A stretch of DNA of 64,000 nucleotides from Anaerostipes sp. (GTDB lineage: Bacteria > Bacillota > Clostridia > Lachnospirales > Lachnospiraceae), in assembly GCA_028704435.1 (NCBI GenBank), contig JAQWFL010000005.1, positions 1 to 64,000 on the forward strand, written 5' to 3'. Numbering within the stretch: position 1 is the stretch's first letter; each line of letters starts with the position of its first letter. The notes beneath the pieces are model-generated. The model saw only the letters and a program-made list of their open reading frames with translations, did no database searches and was not told where the DNA came from. A program made the position numbers and the translations under genes. This document shows, in pieces, positions 1 to 8,639 of this stretch.

Positions 1-756
1 ATTAAACAACTATTAGAAACAGATGATGAAATTCAAGTAGTAGGATCTGAAAATAATGGAGAATCTACCCTTGAAATGATTAAAGATAAGGAACCCGATG
101 TTGTTCTTTTGGATATTATTATGCCGCAACTAGATGGAATTGGTGTATTAGAAGAATTAAAGCAAAATCCTCCGAAACATAAACCTGAAGTGATTATTGT
201 TAGTGCCATGGGACAGGAAAATGTATGTGAAGAAGCTATGGAGTTAGGTGCAAAATATTTTTTTTTAAAACCTTTCGACACAAAAATGATGCTACAGAAA
301 GTAAAAGAGGCAAAATACGACAAAAATCGGCATAGAAAATTTATCGAATCAAGAGAGCACAAGGTGATTACAAAGAATCAACTAGAAATCATTATTACTA
401 ACATGATCCATGAAATTGGAGTCCCTGCGCATATCAAAGGATATCAATACTTAAGGGACTCTATATTACTCGCAATTTATGATGTAGATATTTTGAACTC
501 AATTACGAAACAGCTATATCCAACCATAGCAAATCGTTTTCATACAACATCTAGTCGTGTAGAGAGAGCTATTAGACATGCAATTGAAGTAGCCTGGGGT
601 CGTGGAAAAATGGACACCATTGATGATTTATTTGGTTACACAATTCATGCGGGAAAGGGAAAGCCAACAAATTCAGAGTTTATTGCACTCATTGCAGATA
701 AATTGAGATTAGAATATGGAAGTCGAATTGAGTCGAATTCCATCGATGAATTATAG
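1..756 (+). CDS. spo0A: Spo0A, sporulation master response regulator (5' end outside window)
   Basis: The frame is open from base 1, so the start lies upstream. The visible part has a receiver domain with the phospho-acceptor Asp in LLDIIMP, a conserved Ser in IIVSAMGQ and the Lys of FFLKPF. The C-terminal half is a Spo0A DNA-binding domain, with [13 protein letters not shown] and the recognition-helix region [19 protein letters not shown]. Phosphorylated Spo0A switches cells into sporulation by binding 0A boxes. A second full paralogue follows 127 bp downstream. This copy keeps the usual receiver residues that are visible, so it is probably the functional master regulator. Confidence 0.93.
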   Translation: MKQLLETDDEIQVVGSENNGESTLEMIKDKEPDVVLLDIIMPQLDGIGVLEELKQNPPKHKPEVIIVSAMGQENVCEEAMELGAKYFFLKPFDTKMMLQKVKEAKYDKNRHRKFIESREHKVITKNQLEIIITNMIHEIGVPAHIKGYQYLRDSILLAIYDVDILNSITKQLYPTIANRFHTTSSRVERAIRHAIEVAWGRGKMDTIDDLFGYTIHAGKGKPTNSEFIALIADKLRLEYGSRIESNSIDEL

Positions 757-800
757 TCTGTTAATTAAAATGAATATCGAAAATTGTCAGAAAGAGGTTA

Positions 801-829
801 TTGACAAAATAAAAGTGTATTGCTATATT
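801..829 (+). promoter_or_regulatory. Sigma-A-type promoter of the second spo0A
   Basis: TTGACA at 801-806, a 17-bp spacer and TATATT at 824-829. It lies in the gap between the two spo0A copies, so the second copy can be transcribed on its own. Confidence 0.6.
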
Positions 830-883
830 TTTTAGTAACAATTATAAAATATTGGAAAAGAGAACAAGAAAGAGGAGAAAATT

Positions 884-1687
884 ATGTATTTGAAACACAA
901 GGTATTAATAGCAGAAAGCAATAAAGAGGAAGCTGATAGATTGTATCGTGCTATTTCAAAAGAGATGAAAGTTGTAGGAATAGCAATGGATGGAGAGAAA
1001 GCAGTTGATATGATAAGACATACGGAACCAGATATCGTTCTAGTAGATATTGTACTTCCTCGTTTAGACGGGATTGCTGTTGTAGAAAAATGTACAGAGC
1101 TTATGGATGATAACCTGAGACCATCCTTTATTATGACGACAACTATGGGAACACAGGGAATTGTTGATTGTGCAAATCAAGTTGCTATTGATTATTGTAT
1201 GATGAAGCCATTCCATACGAAAATATTAATTGGAAGAATGCTACAGTTGTTAAATGCAAAGCAATTGAGTTCAAGAATTAGTTATCCGGCAAACAATAAT
1301 ATGATTAGAACCAATACATATACTAAATTTGATATTCGACAGGATGTAACGAGAATTATAAGAGATCTTGGAATTCCAGCACATATCAAAGGATATCAGT
1401 ATGTAAGAGAAGGAATCATCATGGCAATTGATGATATCAATATGATGAACTATATTACGAAACTTCTTTATCCAACAATTGCACAAAAGTATAAAACAAC
1501 ATCAAGCAGTGTAGAAAGAGCCATTAGACATGCCATTGAAGTTGCATGGACAAGAGGCAAAATTGAATTGCTAGAAGATATGTTTGGTTACACCATAAGT
1601 GCAGGGAAGGGAAAACCCACAAATTCTGAGTTTATTGCCTTAATTGCAGACAAACTTAGATTAGAATATCATATGACAGCGTCATAG
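884..1687 (+). CDS. Second, tandem Spo0A-like response regulator
   Basis: This 267-residue protein has the full Spo0A layout: receiver (about 1-125), linker, and a Spo0A_C domain with [13 protein letters not shown] and [19 protein letters not shown]. The phospho-acceptor Asp55 (VLVDIVLP), the Thr pair in MTTTMG and Lys in MMKPFH are kept. The paired acidic residues that bind Mg2+ at the start of a receiver (ADDN in Bacillus Spo0A) read AESN here (Glu11, Ser12). Phosphorylation may therefore be weak, slow or absent. The recognition helix is nearly identical to the upstream copy, so both may bind the same sites. It is either a modulating paralogue or a diverging duplicate. The ATG at 884 follows AGAGGAG. 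Confidence 0.9.
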   Translation: MYLKHKVLIAESNKEEADRLYRAISKEMKVVGIAMDGEKAVDMIRHTEPDIVLVDIVLPRLDGIAVVEKCTELMDDNLRPSFIMTTTMGTQGIVDCANQVAIDYCMMKPFHTKILIGRMLQLLNAKQLSSRISYPANNNMIRTNTYTKFDIRQDVTRIIRDLGIPAHIKGYQYVREGIIMAIDDINMMNYITKLLYPTIAQKYKTTSSSVERAIRHAIEVAWTRGKIELLEDMFGYTISAGKGKPTNSEFIALIADKLRLEYHMTAS

Positions 1688-1709
1688 AACAAAGTGAATA
1701 TATCATAAT

Positions 1710-1735
1710 AAAACAGCCAAAAATTGGCTGTTTTA
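1710..1735. terminator. Bidirectional terminator between spo0A paralogue and rqcH
   Basis: AAACAGCCAA (1711-1720) and TTGGCTGTTT (1724-1733) form a 10-bp perfect stem with a 3-nt loop. There are A and T tracts on both sides, fitting two convergent genes. Confidence 0.8.
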
Positions 1736-1746
1736 TGTATGTAATA

Positions 1747-3489
1747 CTATTTGACAAATTGAATTCCATCAATTTTTGGGAAACTCATCATGGAATAGTT
1801 GGTGTGGTAAATAACAAAACCTGGCTTTGCTTTTGGTGGTTTTTTAAGTTCCTTTCGTTGCACATAATCAATTTCAACTTTAGGAGCTTGACGGCCGTTA
1901 GAATAGTATGCTGCAAGGCGTGCAGCTTCTTCAAAGGTGGCATCAGGAAGCATATCTTGTTGTTTCCTTTTTACAATAACATGGGAACCTGGCATATTCT
2001 TAGCATGAAACCACCAGTCGCCACCATTTGCAAATTTAAAGGTTAACTCATCATTTTGATAGTTGTTTTTACCAACATACATATCCAATCCGTCAGAAGA
2101 AATAAAGTGGAGTGGTTTGGTTTTTGATGATTTATGACTGCCCTTTTTACCTTTTCGATTTATATAACCATAATCTATCAATTCATCTTTGATGTTTGAT
2201 AAATCCTGTTCGTCATCTGCTAGAGAAAGGGCAGAGGCAATAGATTCTAAATGATCTAAATCACTTTTTGTTTCTAGAGTTAATTTGGATAATGCTTCAT
2301 AGGTTCTTTTCAATTTATTATATTTTGAAAAAAACTTTTGAGAATTTTCCTGAGGTGTTTTTGTCTCATCTAGAGTGATAGTTATTTTCTCGTTGGTGTA
2401 GTAATTAAGGCAGGAATATGACTTTGCACCTTCTGGAATTTCGTGACCATAAGTTTGAATTAATTCACCATTTATTCTGAATTTTTCTCTCTTTTCCGTG
2501 TCTCTTAATTGTTTCATTTGTAAATCATATTTTTTACTTGTACGTTCCAAAGCAGTTTGAACAATTTTTCTAAGATCTGATGATTTTTGTTTGATTCGCG
2601 TAAATTTTTCCTTTTCTGAATAATAGGAAGTTAGTACTTGAGAAATGGAATCCATATTCTTTTTTGTGTTTTTTTCGTAAGAATAAATTGGAAAACATGA
2701 AAATTCCTTTGGTTCTTCATTCTCATAGATAATATTTGGCTGATATTTTTTTGCTTCTATTTGATCTTTGAGACGAACAATCTCGCGGTAAAGAGCAGAT
2801 TGTTCATCGGTTGTCAATGAACTTGTTGCAGCATTTCCATCAATTTCGGCACGATAACATAATTCATTTGCAAGAAATGGACTCATACCAGTAATAGAAG
2901 AAAACAAAGCTTTACATATATTGAGAGGCTTTTTTAAAATCCGTTCCATGAGAATATCTAAAGTAACAGAAAAAATGTCTATTTTATCTTGAGACGGTGG
3001 AAACTCATAGACTCTTCCTGGCAAAACTTCACGAACAGAGCTTACGTTTGCTGAAATATGTTTAATGCTGTCTAGAATCATATTATCCTGATCTACAAAA
3101 ATGATATTACTGTGCTTTCCCATAATCTCAACAATGAGATATTTTTGGCACACATCACCTAATTCATTAAGGTGTTCAATGGTAAACTTGATAATTCTTT
3201 CAAAATGAGGCTGAGTAACTGATGTAATTCTTCCATTACTAATGTGTTTTCGAAGAAGCATGCAAAAGTTTGGTGCCTGCATTGGATTTTTCTTTGATTC
3301 TTCTGTTAAATAAACAAGGGGAAGGCTTGGACTTGCAGACAAGTGTAGCCTCATATTTTGTTTTTGATTTTTGATAACAAGAGTGATTTCGTCAGGCTCA
3401 GGCTGATATATCTTATAAATTCTTCCGTTTAAGATATTTTCATTTAATTCTGTTACAATATTTGAAATGACAAATCCGTCAAATGCCAT
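1747..3489 (-). CDS. rqcH: RqcH (NFACT family), ribosome quality control factor
   Basis: This 580-residue protein matches the NFACT family in length and order: an NFACT-N domain beginning MAFDGFVISNIVTELNE, a helical coiled-coil region around residues 290-440, and a C-terminal NFACT-R (DUF814) domain with GGDWWFHAKNMPGSHVIVK. Bacterial RqcH binds stalled 50S subunits and adds C-terminal alanine tails to trapped nascent chains. Older annotations call it fibronectin-binding protein FbpA. The start at 3489 is preceded by GGAGG. It is transcribed alone on the minus strand, between spo0A and a divergent small gene. Confidence 0.9.
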   Translation of the reverse strand: MAFDGFVISNIVTELNENILNGRIYKIYQPEPDEITLVIKNQKQNMRLHLSASPSLPLVYLTEESKKNPMQAPNFCMLLRKHISNGRITSVTQPHFERIIKFTIEHLNELGDVCQKYLIVEIMGKHSNIIFVDQDNMILDSIKHISANVSSVREVLPGRVYEFPPSQDKIDIFSVTLDILMERILKKPLNICKALFSSITGMSPFLANELCYRAEIDGNAATSSLTTDEQSALYREIVRLKDQIEAKKYQPNIIYENEEPKEFSCFPIYSYEKNTKKNMDSISQVLTSYYSEKEKFTRIKQKSSDLRKIVQTALERTSKKYDLQMKQLRDTEKREKFRINGELIQTYGHEIPEGAKSYSCLNYYTNEKITITLDETKTPQENSQKFFSKYNKLKRTYEALSKLTLETKSDLDHLESIASALSLADDEQDLSNIKDELIDYGYINRKGKKGSHKSSKTKPLHFISSDGLDMYVGKNNYQNDELTFKFANGGDWWFHAKNMPGSHVIVKRKQQDMLPDATFEEAARLAAYYSNGRQAPKVEIDYVQRKELKKPPKAKPGFVIYHTNYSMMSFPKIDGIQFVK

Positions 3490-3572
3490 AATAATACCTC
3501 CGTTTGTTTTTTTTATAAAAGAGAGTCAAAGTGACATCTCTCAATGATTATAACACAAAAAAAGATTTTGTC

Positions 3573-3601
3573 TTGTTCAAATCATGTGTAAAAGGTATAA
3601 T
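3573..3601 (+). promoter_or_regulatory. Promoter of the PH-domain-like gene
   Basis: TTGTTC at 3573-3578, 17-bp spacer, TATAAT at 3596-3601, about 30 bp before the next start codon. Confidence 0.5.
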
Positions 3602-3632
3602 AAAACATATTACGATTTAGGAGGACAGAGTT

Positions 3633-4034
3633 ATGTTAGATATACAAAAGAAAATCTGGTCTGACCGAAAGCATTTTTTATGGTGGCCAATTACTTTTAC
3701 AAAGTATCGAATTGAGAAGGAAAGATTATATCTTACAACGGGTTGTTTTACAGTGCGTGAGGAAGAGTGTTTATTATATCGTATTATGGATATTTCATTA
3801 GAGAGAAGTATTGGGAATCGAATTTGTAGAACGGGGACGATTAAGCTCACTGCGAAAGATGCAAGTAATTCAGTTATTTATCTTGAGAAGGTTTCTAATC
3901 CATCAGAAGTAAAGGATGCAATCAGTCGATGGGTGGAAGAAGAAAGAACTGCGAAAAGAGTTGTGGGAAGAGATATGTATGGAGCAAGTAGTCACATAGA
4001 TGAGATTGAGGACGTAGATGATTTCATTCATTAA
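3633..4034 (+). CDS. Small PH-domain-like (bPH2/YdbS-type) protein
   Basis: This 133-residue protein has a hydrophobic segment (FLWWPITF) near the start. A pattern of short strands follows (YRIEKERLYLTTG, EECLLYRIMDISLERS), typical of the bacterial PH-like family once called DUF304. The C-terminal half is polar and acidic. No transmembrane pair of the full YdbS type is present. The ATG at 3633 has AGGAGGAC upstream. It stands alone between the divergent rqcH and the his operon. The fold assignment is by pattern only and the function is unknown. Confidence 0.6.
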   Translation: MLDIQKKIWSDRKHFLWWPITFTKYRIEKERLYLTTGCFTVREEECLLYRIMDISLERSIGNRICRTGTIKLTAKDASNSVIYLEKVSNPSEVKDAISRWVEEERTAKRVVGRDMYGASSHIDEIEDVDDFIH

Positions 4035-4046
4035 GTAGGAATTTGT

Positions 4047-4087
4047 TTGACAAAACACTCTAGTATTGATATGATACTAGAGTGTTT
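4047..4087 (+). promoter_or_regulatory. his operon promoter overlapped by a 13-bp inverted repeat (candidate operator)
   Basis: TTGACA at 4047-4052, 17-bp spacer, TATGAT at 4070-4075. A perfect inverted repeat, AAACACTCTAGTA (4053-4065) and TACTAGAGTGTTT (4075-4087), brackets the -10 with a 9-bp centre. A repressor bound here would block RNA polymerase. The CTAG cores resemble TrpR-family half sites, so a TrpR-like HisR/YerC repressor is a reasonable but unproven candidate. The hairpin lacks a U tract, so it is a poor terminator. Smaller hairpins at 4091-4108 and 4106-4125 lie in the leader. Confidence 0.65.
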
Positions 4088-4140
4088 CACGTGGTAGCGA
4101 ATTACCACTTTAATTTACTAAAGTGAAAAAGGAGCGGATT

Positions 4141-5397
4141 ATGAATCAAAAAAGAGTACATACCCCTGAGGGTGTTAGGGATGTATATGGATTAGAAAGC
4201 AAGAAAAGACAAAAGCTGCAAGAGAAGCTGACACATGTTTTTTCTTTATATGGATATGAGAGTATTATTACTCCTACATTTGAGTTTTTTGATATATTTA
4301 ATAGTGAGAAGGGAACAGTTTCATCTCGTGATATGTATAAGTTCTTTGACAGAGAGGGAAATACTCTGGTATTAAGACCAGATATTACACCGTCGATTGC
4401 ACGCTGTGTTGCAAAGTATTATGATAAGGAAGAGATGCCTCTTCGTTTGTCTTATGTTGGCAGTGTTTTTTTGAATAATTCAAGTTATCAGCTGAAGCTT
4501 AAGGAGACTTGTCAATTAGGTGCAGAGCTGATCAATGATTCATCAGTTCAGGGAGATGGAGAATCTATTGCTATGGCCATTGAGATGCTTCTTGCCTCTG
4601 GACTTACAGATTTTCGCATTTCCATTGGGGAAGTAGAATTTTTTCAGGGGTTGTGTGAATTTATTCAAGATGATGATACAAAAGAAAGTCTTCGCGAACT
4701 GATTTTGAATAAGAATTTCTTTGGATTGATTGAGTTTGTGGAAGGTTTGTCGATTCCTCAGAGTGTAAAAGACGTTTTCTTTAAATTCAACGAATTAAAT
4801 GGAGATGTTTCTATTTTGGACCATGCAGATGAGTTAGTAACCAATTCTATATCTAAAAATGCAATTAAAAGACTTAGGGATGTATATGATTTACTAATCA
4901 ATTATGGATTAGAACAATATGTAAGTTTCGATTTAGGAATGTTAAGCAAACATAATTATTATACAGGGATTATTTTTAAAGGTTATACCTATGGAACAGG
5001 GGATGCGGTTCTTAAAGGTGGGCGTTATGACAACCTAATTGAACAATTTGGGAAAAAAGCACCATCTATTGGATTTGCCATTGTATTTGATGAATTAATG
5101 ATGGCAATGGAACGTCAAAAGATTTCCACGGATGTGGCTGATACTAATTTTATGGTAGTATATGATGATCAAGAGATGAAGAGTGCCATGTCATTTGCAA
5201 AGACAAAAAGACAAAAAGATATGTCAGTTGTATTAGAAAGAAAAGAAAAAGAGTTTGCCGATTATATTTCTTATGCCAAAAAACATGAGATTGGACAAGT
5301 TGTTTATTTTACAGAAGATGCCAAGGTATTGAAAGTAGATGTGGTAGCGAAAACAGAAGAAAAAGTAGATTTAGAAGCATTTATGAAGGGTAAATAA
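4141..5397 (+). CDS. hisZ: HisZ, ATP phosphoribosyltransferase regulatory subunit
   Basis: This 418-residue protein is a histidyl-tRNA-synthetase paralogue, with [13 protein letters not shown] at the N-terminus, [16 protein letters not shown] (motif 2 region) and [12 protein letters not shown]. HisZ lacks tRNA charging activity. It forms a hetero-octamer with the short HisG and provides histidine feedback control of the first step of histidine synthesis. The ATG at 4141 is chosen because GGAG at 4131 is correctly spaced; an upstream GTG at 4123 lies in a leader hairpin. A short-form hisG follows directly, as expected for this two-subunit enzyme. Confidence 0.92.
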   Translation: MNQKRVHTPEGVRDVYGLESKKRQKLQEKLTHVFSLYGYESIITPTFEFFDIFNSEKGTVSSRDMYKFFDREGNTLVLRPDITPSIARCVAKYYDKEEMPLRLSYVGSVFLNNSSYQLKLKETCQLGAELINDSSVQGDGESIAMAIEMLLASGLTDFRISIGEVEFFQGLCEFIQDDDTKESLRELILNKNFFGLIEFVEGLSIPQSVKDVFFKFNELNGDVSILDHADELVTNSISKNAIKRLRDVYDLLINYGLEQYVSFDLGMLSKHNYYTGIIFKGYTYGTGDAVLKGGRYDNLIEQFGKKAPSIGFAIVFDELMMAMERQKISTDVADTNFMVVYDDQEMKSAMSFAKTKRQKDMSVVLERKEKEFADYISYAKKHEIGQVVYFTEDAKVLKVDVVAKTEEKVDLEAFMKGK

Positions 5398-5398
5398 T

Positions 5399-6046
5399 AT
5401 GAGATATTTAACATTTGCATTGGCCAAAGGACGATTGGCTAAGAAGACATTATCTTTGCTTGAGCAGATTGGAATTACATGCGAAGAGATGAAAGATGAA
5501 AAAACAAGAAAATTAATCTTTGTGAACGAAGAATTAAAATTAAAGTTCTTTCTATCAAAAGCCAGTGATGTTCCTACCTATGTTGAGTATGGAGCAGCAG
5601 ACATTGGCGTGGTAGGGAAAGATACAATTTTGGAAGAAGGTCGTAATTTATATGAAGTATTAGACTTAGGGTTTGGAGCATGCAAGATGTGTGTATGTGG
5701 TCCAAAGGAAGCAAAGAAGTATTTATCTGGGAATGAATTGATTCGTGTTGCTTCAAAATACCCACACATTGCAAAAGAGTATTTCTACAACAAAAAGTTA
5801 CAAACTGTTGAAATTGTAAAATTAAATGGTTCTGTAGAGTTAGCTCCAATTGTAGGACTTTCAGAAGTGATTGTTGATATTGTGGAAACAGGATCAACAC
5901 TTCGTGAGAATGGGCTAGAAGTGTTAGAGGAGATTTGTCCATTGTCGGCCCGTATGGTTGTAAACCAAGTGAGTCAGAGAATGGAACAGGAAAGAATCAG
6001 TAAGATTATCGTTTCATTGAAACAATTATTAGACGAGAAGAAATAG
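5399..6046 (+). CDS. hisG: HisG, ATP phosphoribosyltransferase catalytic subunit (short form)
   Basis: It joins ATP and PRPP to phosphoribosyl-ATP, the committed step of histidine synthesis. At 215 residues it is the short form without the C-terminal regulatory domain, which explains the neighbouring hisZ. Visible signatures are [32 protein letters not shown] and the PRPP-loop region [16 protein letters not shown]. It starts one base after the hisZ stop, so the two are translationally coupled. Confidence 0.95.
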   Translation: MRYLTFALAKGRLAKKTLSLLEQIGITCEEMKDEKTRKLIFVNEELKLKFFLSKASDVPTYVEYGAADIGVVGKDTILEEGRNLYEVLDLGFGACKMCVCGPKEAKKYLSGNELIRVASKYPHIAKEYFYNKKLQTVEIVKLNGSVELAPIVGLSEVIVDIVETGSTLRENGLEVLEEICPLSARMVVNQVSQRMEQERISKIIVSLKQLLDEKK

Positions 6047-6054
6047 AGGTAATT

Positions 6055-7350
6055 ATGAGAACAGTAAAGGTGAATGAAGATTCAATTGCAGACATTTTAA
6101 ATGATTTACTGAAAAGAAGTCCAAATCACTACGACTCATATCAGGCACAAGTGAATGCTATGATTGACGATGTGAAGGCTCGCAGAGATGAAGCTGTTTT
6201 TGAATATACAAAGAAATTTGATAAAGCAGATATAAATAAAGACAATATAGAAGTTACGGAAGCAGAGATTCAAGAAGCTTATGATTTAGTAGATGATGAA
6301 CTTGTGGACGTAATTCGTAAGGCGATTAAAAATATTCGTGAGTTCCATGAAAAGCAGATACAAAATAGCTGGTTTGATAGTAAAGAGACAGGAATTATGT
6401 TAGGACAAAAAGTCACACCAATTGCAAGGTGTGGAGTTTATGTTCCAGGAGGAAAAGCAGTATATCCTTCTTCTGTTTTAATGAATATTGTACCAGCCCA
6501 TGTTGCTGGTGTTGAAGAGATTATTATGGTAACACCGCCAGGTGCTGATGGGAAGGTAAACATAAATACCCTTGTGGCAGCAAAAGAAGCGGGAGCCACC
6601 AGAGTATTTAAGGTTGGAGGAGCTCAGGCAATTGCAGCACTTGCATATGGAACTGAGAGTATTCCAAAGGTTGATAAGATTGTTGGTCCAGGAAATATTT
6701 ATGTTGCACTAGCTAAGAAAGCAGTTTATGGGAATGTAAGTATTGATTCCATTGCAGGACCAAGTGAGATTCTTGTTTTAGCAGACGAGACAGCCAATCC
6801 AAGATATGTGGCTGCAGATTTATTGTCTCAGGCAGAACATGATGAAATGGCAAGTGCCATTTTAGTTACTACAAGTGAGGCGTTAGCTAAGGAAGTTTCA
6901 AAACAGGTGGAAGCATTTGTTCAGGAGTTATCAAGAACTGAAATTATGGAAAAGTCTTTAAAAGATTTTGGCTATATTTTAATTGCAAAGGATATGACAG
7001 AGGCTGTTGATGTTGCCAATGCTATTGCATCAGAACATTTAGAAATTATGACAGCCAATCCTTTTGATATTATGACAAGAATAAAGAATGCAGGGGCAAT
7101 CTTTATTGGAGAATACAGCTGTGAACCTTTGGGAGACTATTTTGCAGGACCAAATCATGTACTTCCAACCAACGGAACTGCAAAGTTCTTTTCACCATTA
7201 AGTGTAGATGATTTTATTAAGAAATCTAGTGTTGTATATTATTCAAGAGAAGCTTTAGAGCCAGTACATAAAGATATTATTACATTTGCGACAAAGGAAG
7301 AATTAACAGCACATGCCAATTCAATTCGAGTAAGATTTGAAGACAAGTAG
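6055..7350 (+). CDS. hisD: HisD, histidinol dehydrogenase
   Basis: It oxidises L-histidinol to histidine with two NAD+ and needs Zn2+. The 431-residue length is normal. Signatures include CGVYVPGGKAVYPSSVLMN, GGAQAIAALAYGTE, KIVGPGNIYVA, SIAGPSEILVLAD, SQAEHDE with its catalytic/metal residues, and GPNHVLPT. It starts 8 bp after hisG with AGAGGTAATT upstream. It is the third gene of the his operon. Confidence 0.96.
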   Translation: MRTVKVNEDSIADILNDLLKRSPNHYDSYQAQVNAMIDDVKARRDEAVFEYTKKFDKADINKDNIEVTEAEIQEAYDLVDDELVDVIRKAIKNIREFHEKQIQNSWFDSKETGIMLGQKVTPIARCGVYVPGGKAVYPSSVLMNIVPAHVAGVEEIIMVTPPGADGKVNINTLVAAKEAGATRVFKVGGAQAIAALAYGTESIPKVDKIVGPGNIYVALAKKAVYGNVSIDSIAGPSEILVLADETANPRYVAADLLSQAEHDEMASAILVTTSEALAKEVSKQVEAFVQELSRTEIMEKSLKDFGYILIAKDMTEAVDVANAIASEHLEIMTANPFDIMTRIKNAGAIFIGEYSCEPLGDYFAGPNHVLPTNGTAKFFSPLSVDDFIKKSSVVYYSREALEPVHKDIITFATKEELTAHANSIRVRFEDK

Positions 7351-7363
7351 AAAGGAAATGATT

Positions 7364-7951
7364 ATGAGCCGTACTTCAGAATTAACAAGAAATACCAGTG
7401 AAACTCAGATTCAAGTAAAATTTAACATTGATGGATCGGGAAATTCAAATATTTCAACAGGAATAGGTTTCTTTGATCATATGTTAGAATGTTTTGCAAA
7501 ACATGGTTTTTTTGATTTGGATGTTCAAGTACATGGAGATTTGGAAGTGGATTGTCATCATACAATCGAAGATGCAGGAATTGTACTTGGGGAATGTATA
7601 AAAGCAGCCATTGGTGACAAAAAGGGAATGAAACGTTTTGGATCTTTTATTTTGCCCATGGATGAAACATTGGTGCTAGCTTCTCTTGATTTATCAGGAC
7701 GTCCTTATTTATGTATGGACTGTGATTTTACAGTAGATCATGTAGGGGAATTTGATACAGAGATGGTAAGAGAATTCTTTTATGCTGTATCTTACAGTTG
7801 TGGAATGAATCTGCATTTGAAACGAATCAATGGTTTTAATAACCATCACCTAATTGAAGCATTATTTAAATCATTTGCCAAAGCGTTAGACGAGGCAACC
7901 AGTATTGATCCAAGAATTACAGATGTATTGTCTACGAAAGGAGCTTTATAA
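7364..7951 (+). CDS. hisB: HisB, imidazoleglycerol-phosphate dehydratase
   Basis: It dehydrates imidazole glycerol phosphate to imidazole acetol phosphate. The 195-residue monofunctional form fits the family. The metal motifs [24 protein letters not shown] and [16 protein letters not shown] are intact. ATG 7364 is preferred because AAAGGAA lies 7-8 bp upstream; the frame is also open to a TTG at 7337 inside hisD. It follows hisD by 13 bp and its stop overlaps the hisI start. Confidence 0.95.
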   Translation: MSRTSELTRNTSETQIQVKFNIDGSGNSNISTGIGFFDHMLECFAKHGFFDLDVQVHGDLEVDCHHTIEDAGIVLGECIKAAIGDKKGMKRFGSFILPMDETLVLASLDLSGRPYLCMDCDFTVDHVGEFDTEMVREFFYAVSYSCGMNLHLKRINGFNNHHLIEALFKSFAKALDEATSIDPRITDVLSTKGAL

Positions 7952-8292
7952 TGGAAAGCTCTATGAAATTTGAAGATTTTAAGCTAAACAATGATGGAAT
8001 GCTAACTGTAGTTACACAAGATTTTGAGAATAATGAAGTACTTATGGTTGCATATATGACCAAAGAAGCCTTTGAGAAAACCATAGAAACTGGAATTATG
8101 ACATATTATAGTCGAAGTCGTGATGAGCTTTGGATAAAAGGAGATACTTCTGGGCATTATCAGTATGTAAAGTCATTGGTAATCGATTGTGATAAGGATA
8201 CTCTTCTTGCTAAGGTTAAACAAGTGGGAGCGGCATGTCATACGGGAAATCGTACTTGTTTCTTTACAGAGATTTGTACCGAAGAAAAATAA
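7951..8292 (+). CDS. hisI: HisI, phosphoribosyl-AMP cyclohydrolase
   Basis: It opens the adenine ring of phosphoribosyl-AMP, the third step of histidine synthesis. The 113-residue protein has only the cyclohydrolase domain, with no fused HisE pyrophosphohydrolase. Signatures are [23 protein letters not shown] and the zinc cysteines in CDKDTLL and [10 protein letters not shown]. The start overlaps the hisB stop by one base (TAATG). hisH, hisA, hisF, hisE and hisC are not nearby, so the pathway is split in this genome. Confidence 0.95.
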   Translation: MESSMKFEDFKLNNDGMLTVVTQDFENNEVLMVAYMTKEAFEKTIETGIMTYYSRSRDELWIKGDTSGHYQYVKSLVIDCDKDTLLAKVKQVGAACHTGNRTCFFTEICTEEK

Positions 8293-8294
8293 CA

Positions 8295-8349
8295 TTGTTT
8301 TTCTATCTGTGATTTGATATAATTGCCACATGAGTAAATGTGATATAAT
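8295..8349 (+). promoter_or_regulatory. Two possible promoters before the 45-residue membrane protein
   Basis: Two TATAAT boxes are visible, at 8318-8323 (with TTGTTT at 8295-8300, spacer 17) and at 8344-8349 (only TTGCCA at 8323-8328, spacer 15). The first looks better. Confidence 0.4.
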
Positions 8350-8401
8350 CAAGGAAGCTTCGGTAGCCTTGAATTTGCGTTTCAGATAAAGGAGGCGTAT
8401 G

Positions 8402-8539
8402 ATGCACGCATATTTTTCGGAATTAGTTACGTATCTTATTAAGTTTGTTTTTTTAATTGTTGTTGGTGCAGGCGGCGGAATTTTCGTTGGAAGAAAGCTG
8501 GCATTGAATAAAAAGGCAAAAAGTGAGCAGGATGCTTAA
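8402..8539 (+). CDS. 45-residue single-span membrane protein
   Basis: A small gene with a strong GGAGG at 8391-8395, 6 bp before ATG 8402 (an alternative ATG is at 8399). The product has a short amphipathic start, one hydrophobic span (residues about 10-30) rich in Gly with a GAGGG run, and a basic then acidic tail, RKLALNKKAKSEQDA. Its own terminator follows and possible promoters precede it, so it is a separate unit between the his operon and alaS. The family is not recognised; it could be a small regulatory or scaffold membrane protein. Confidence 0.65.
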   Translation: MHAYFSELVTYLIKFVFLIVVGAGGGIFVGRKLALNKKAKSEQDA

Positions 8540-8546
8540 AGTGAGA

Positions 8547-8580
8547 AAGCCTCTATAGCGGTTATAGAGGTTTTCTTTTC
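8547..8580 (+). terminator. Intrinsic terminator before alaS
   Basis: CCTCTATA (8550-8557) pairs with TATAGAGG (8563-8570), followed by TTTTCTTTTC. Confidence 0.8.
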
Positions 8581-8639
8581 TGTTCAAGCAAATATTAGAT
8601 TTATGAGAAAATTGATGATAAAACTAGGAGGATAAGAAT

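Noticed and set aside
780-800. Spo0A box (TTGTCAGAA) before the second spo0A
   Set aside because: It lacks the TGTCGAA core, so it is only a weak resemblance.
4051-4140. T-box riboswitch before the his operon
   Set aside because: The leader is under 70 nt after the promoter, lacks the T-box sequence and the specifier stem; the palindrome overlaps the promoter itself.
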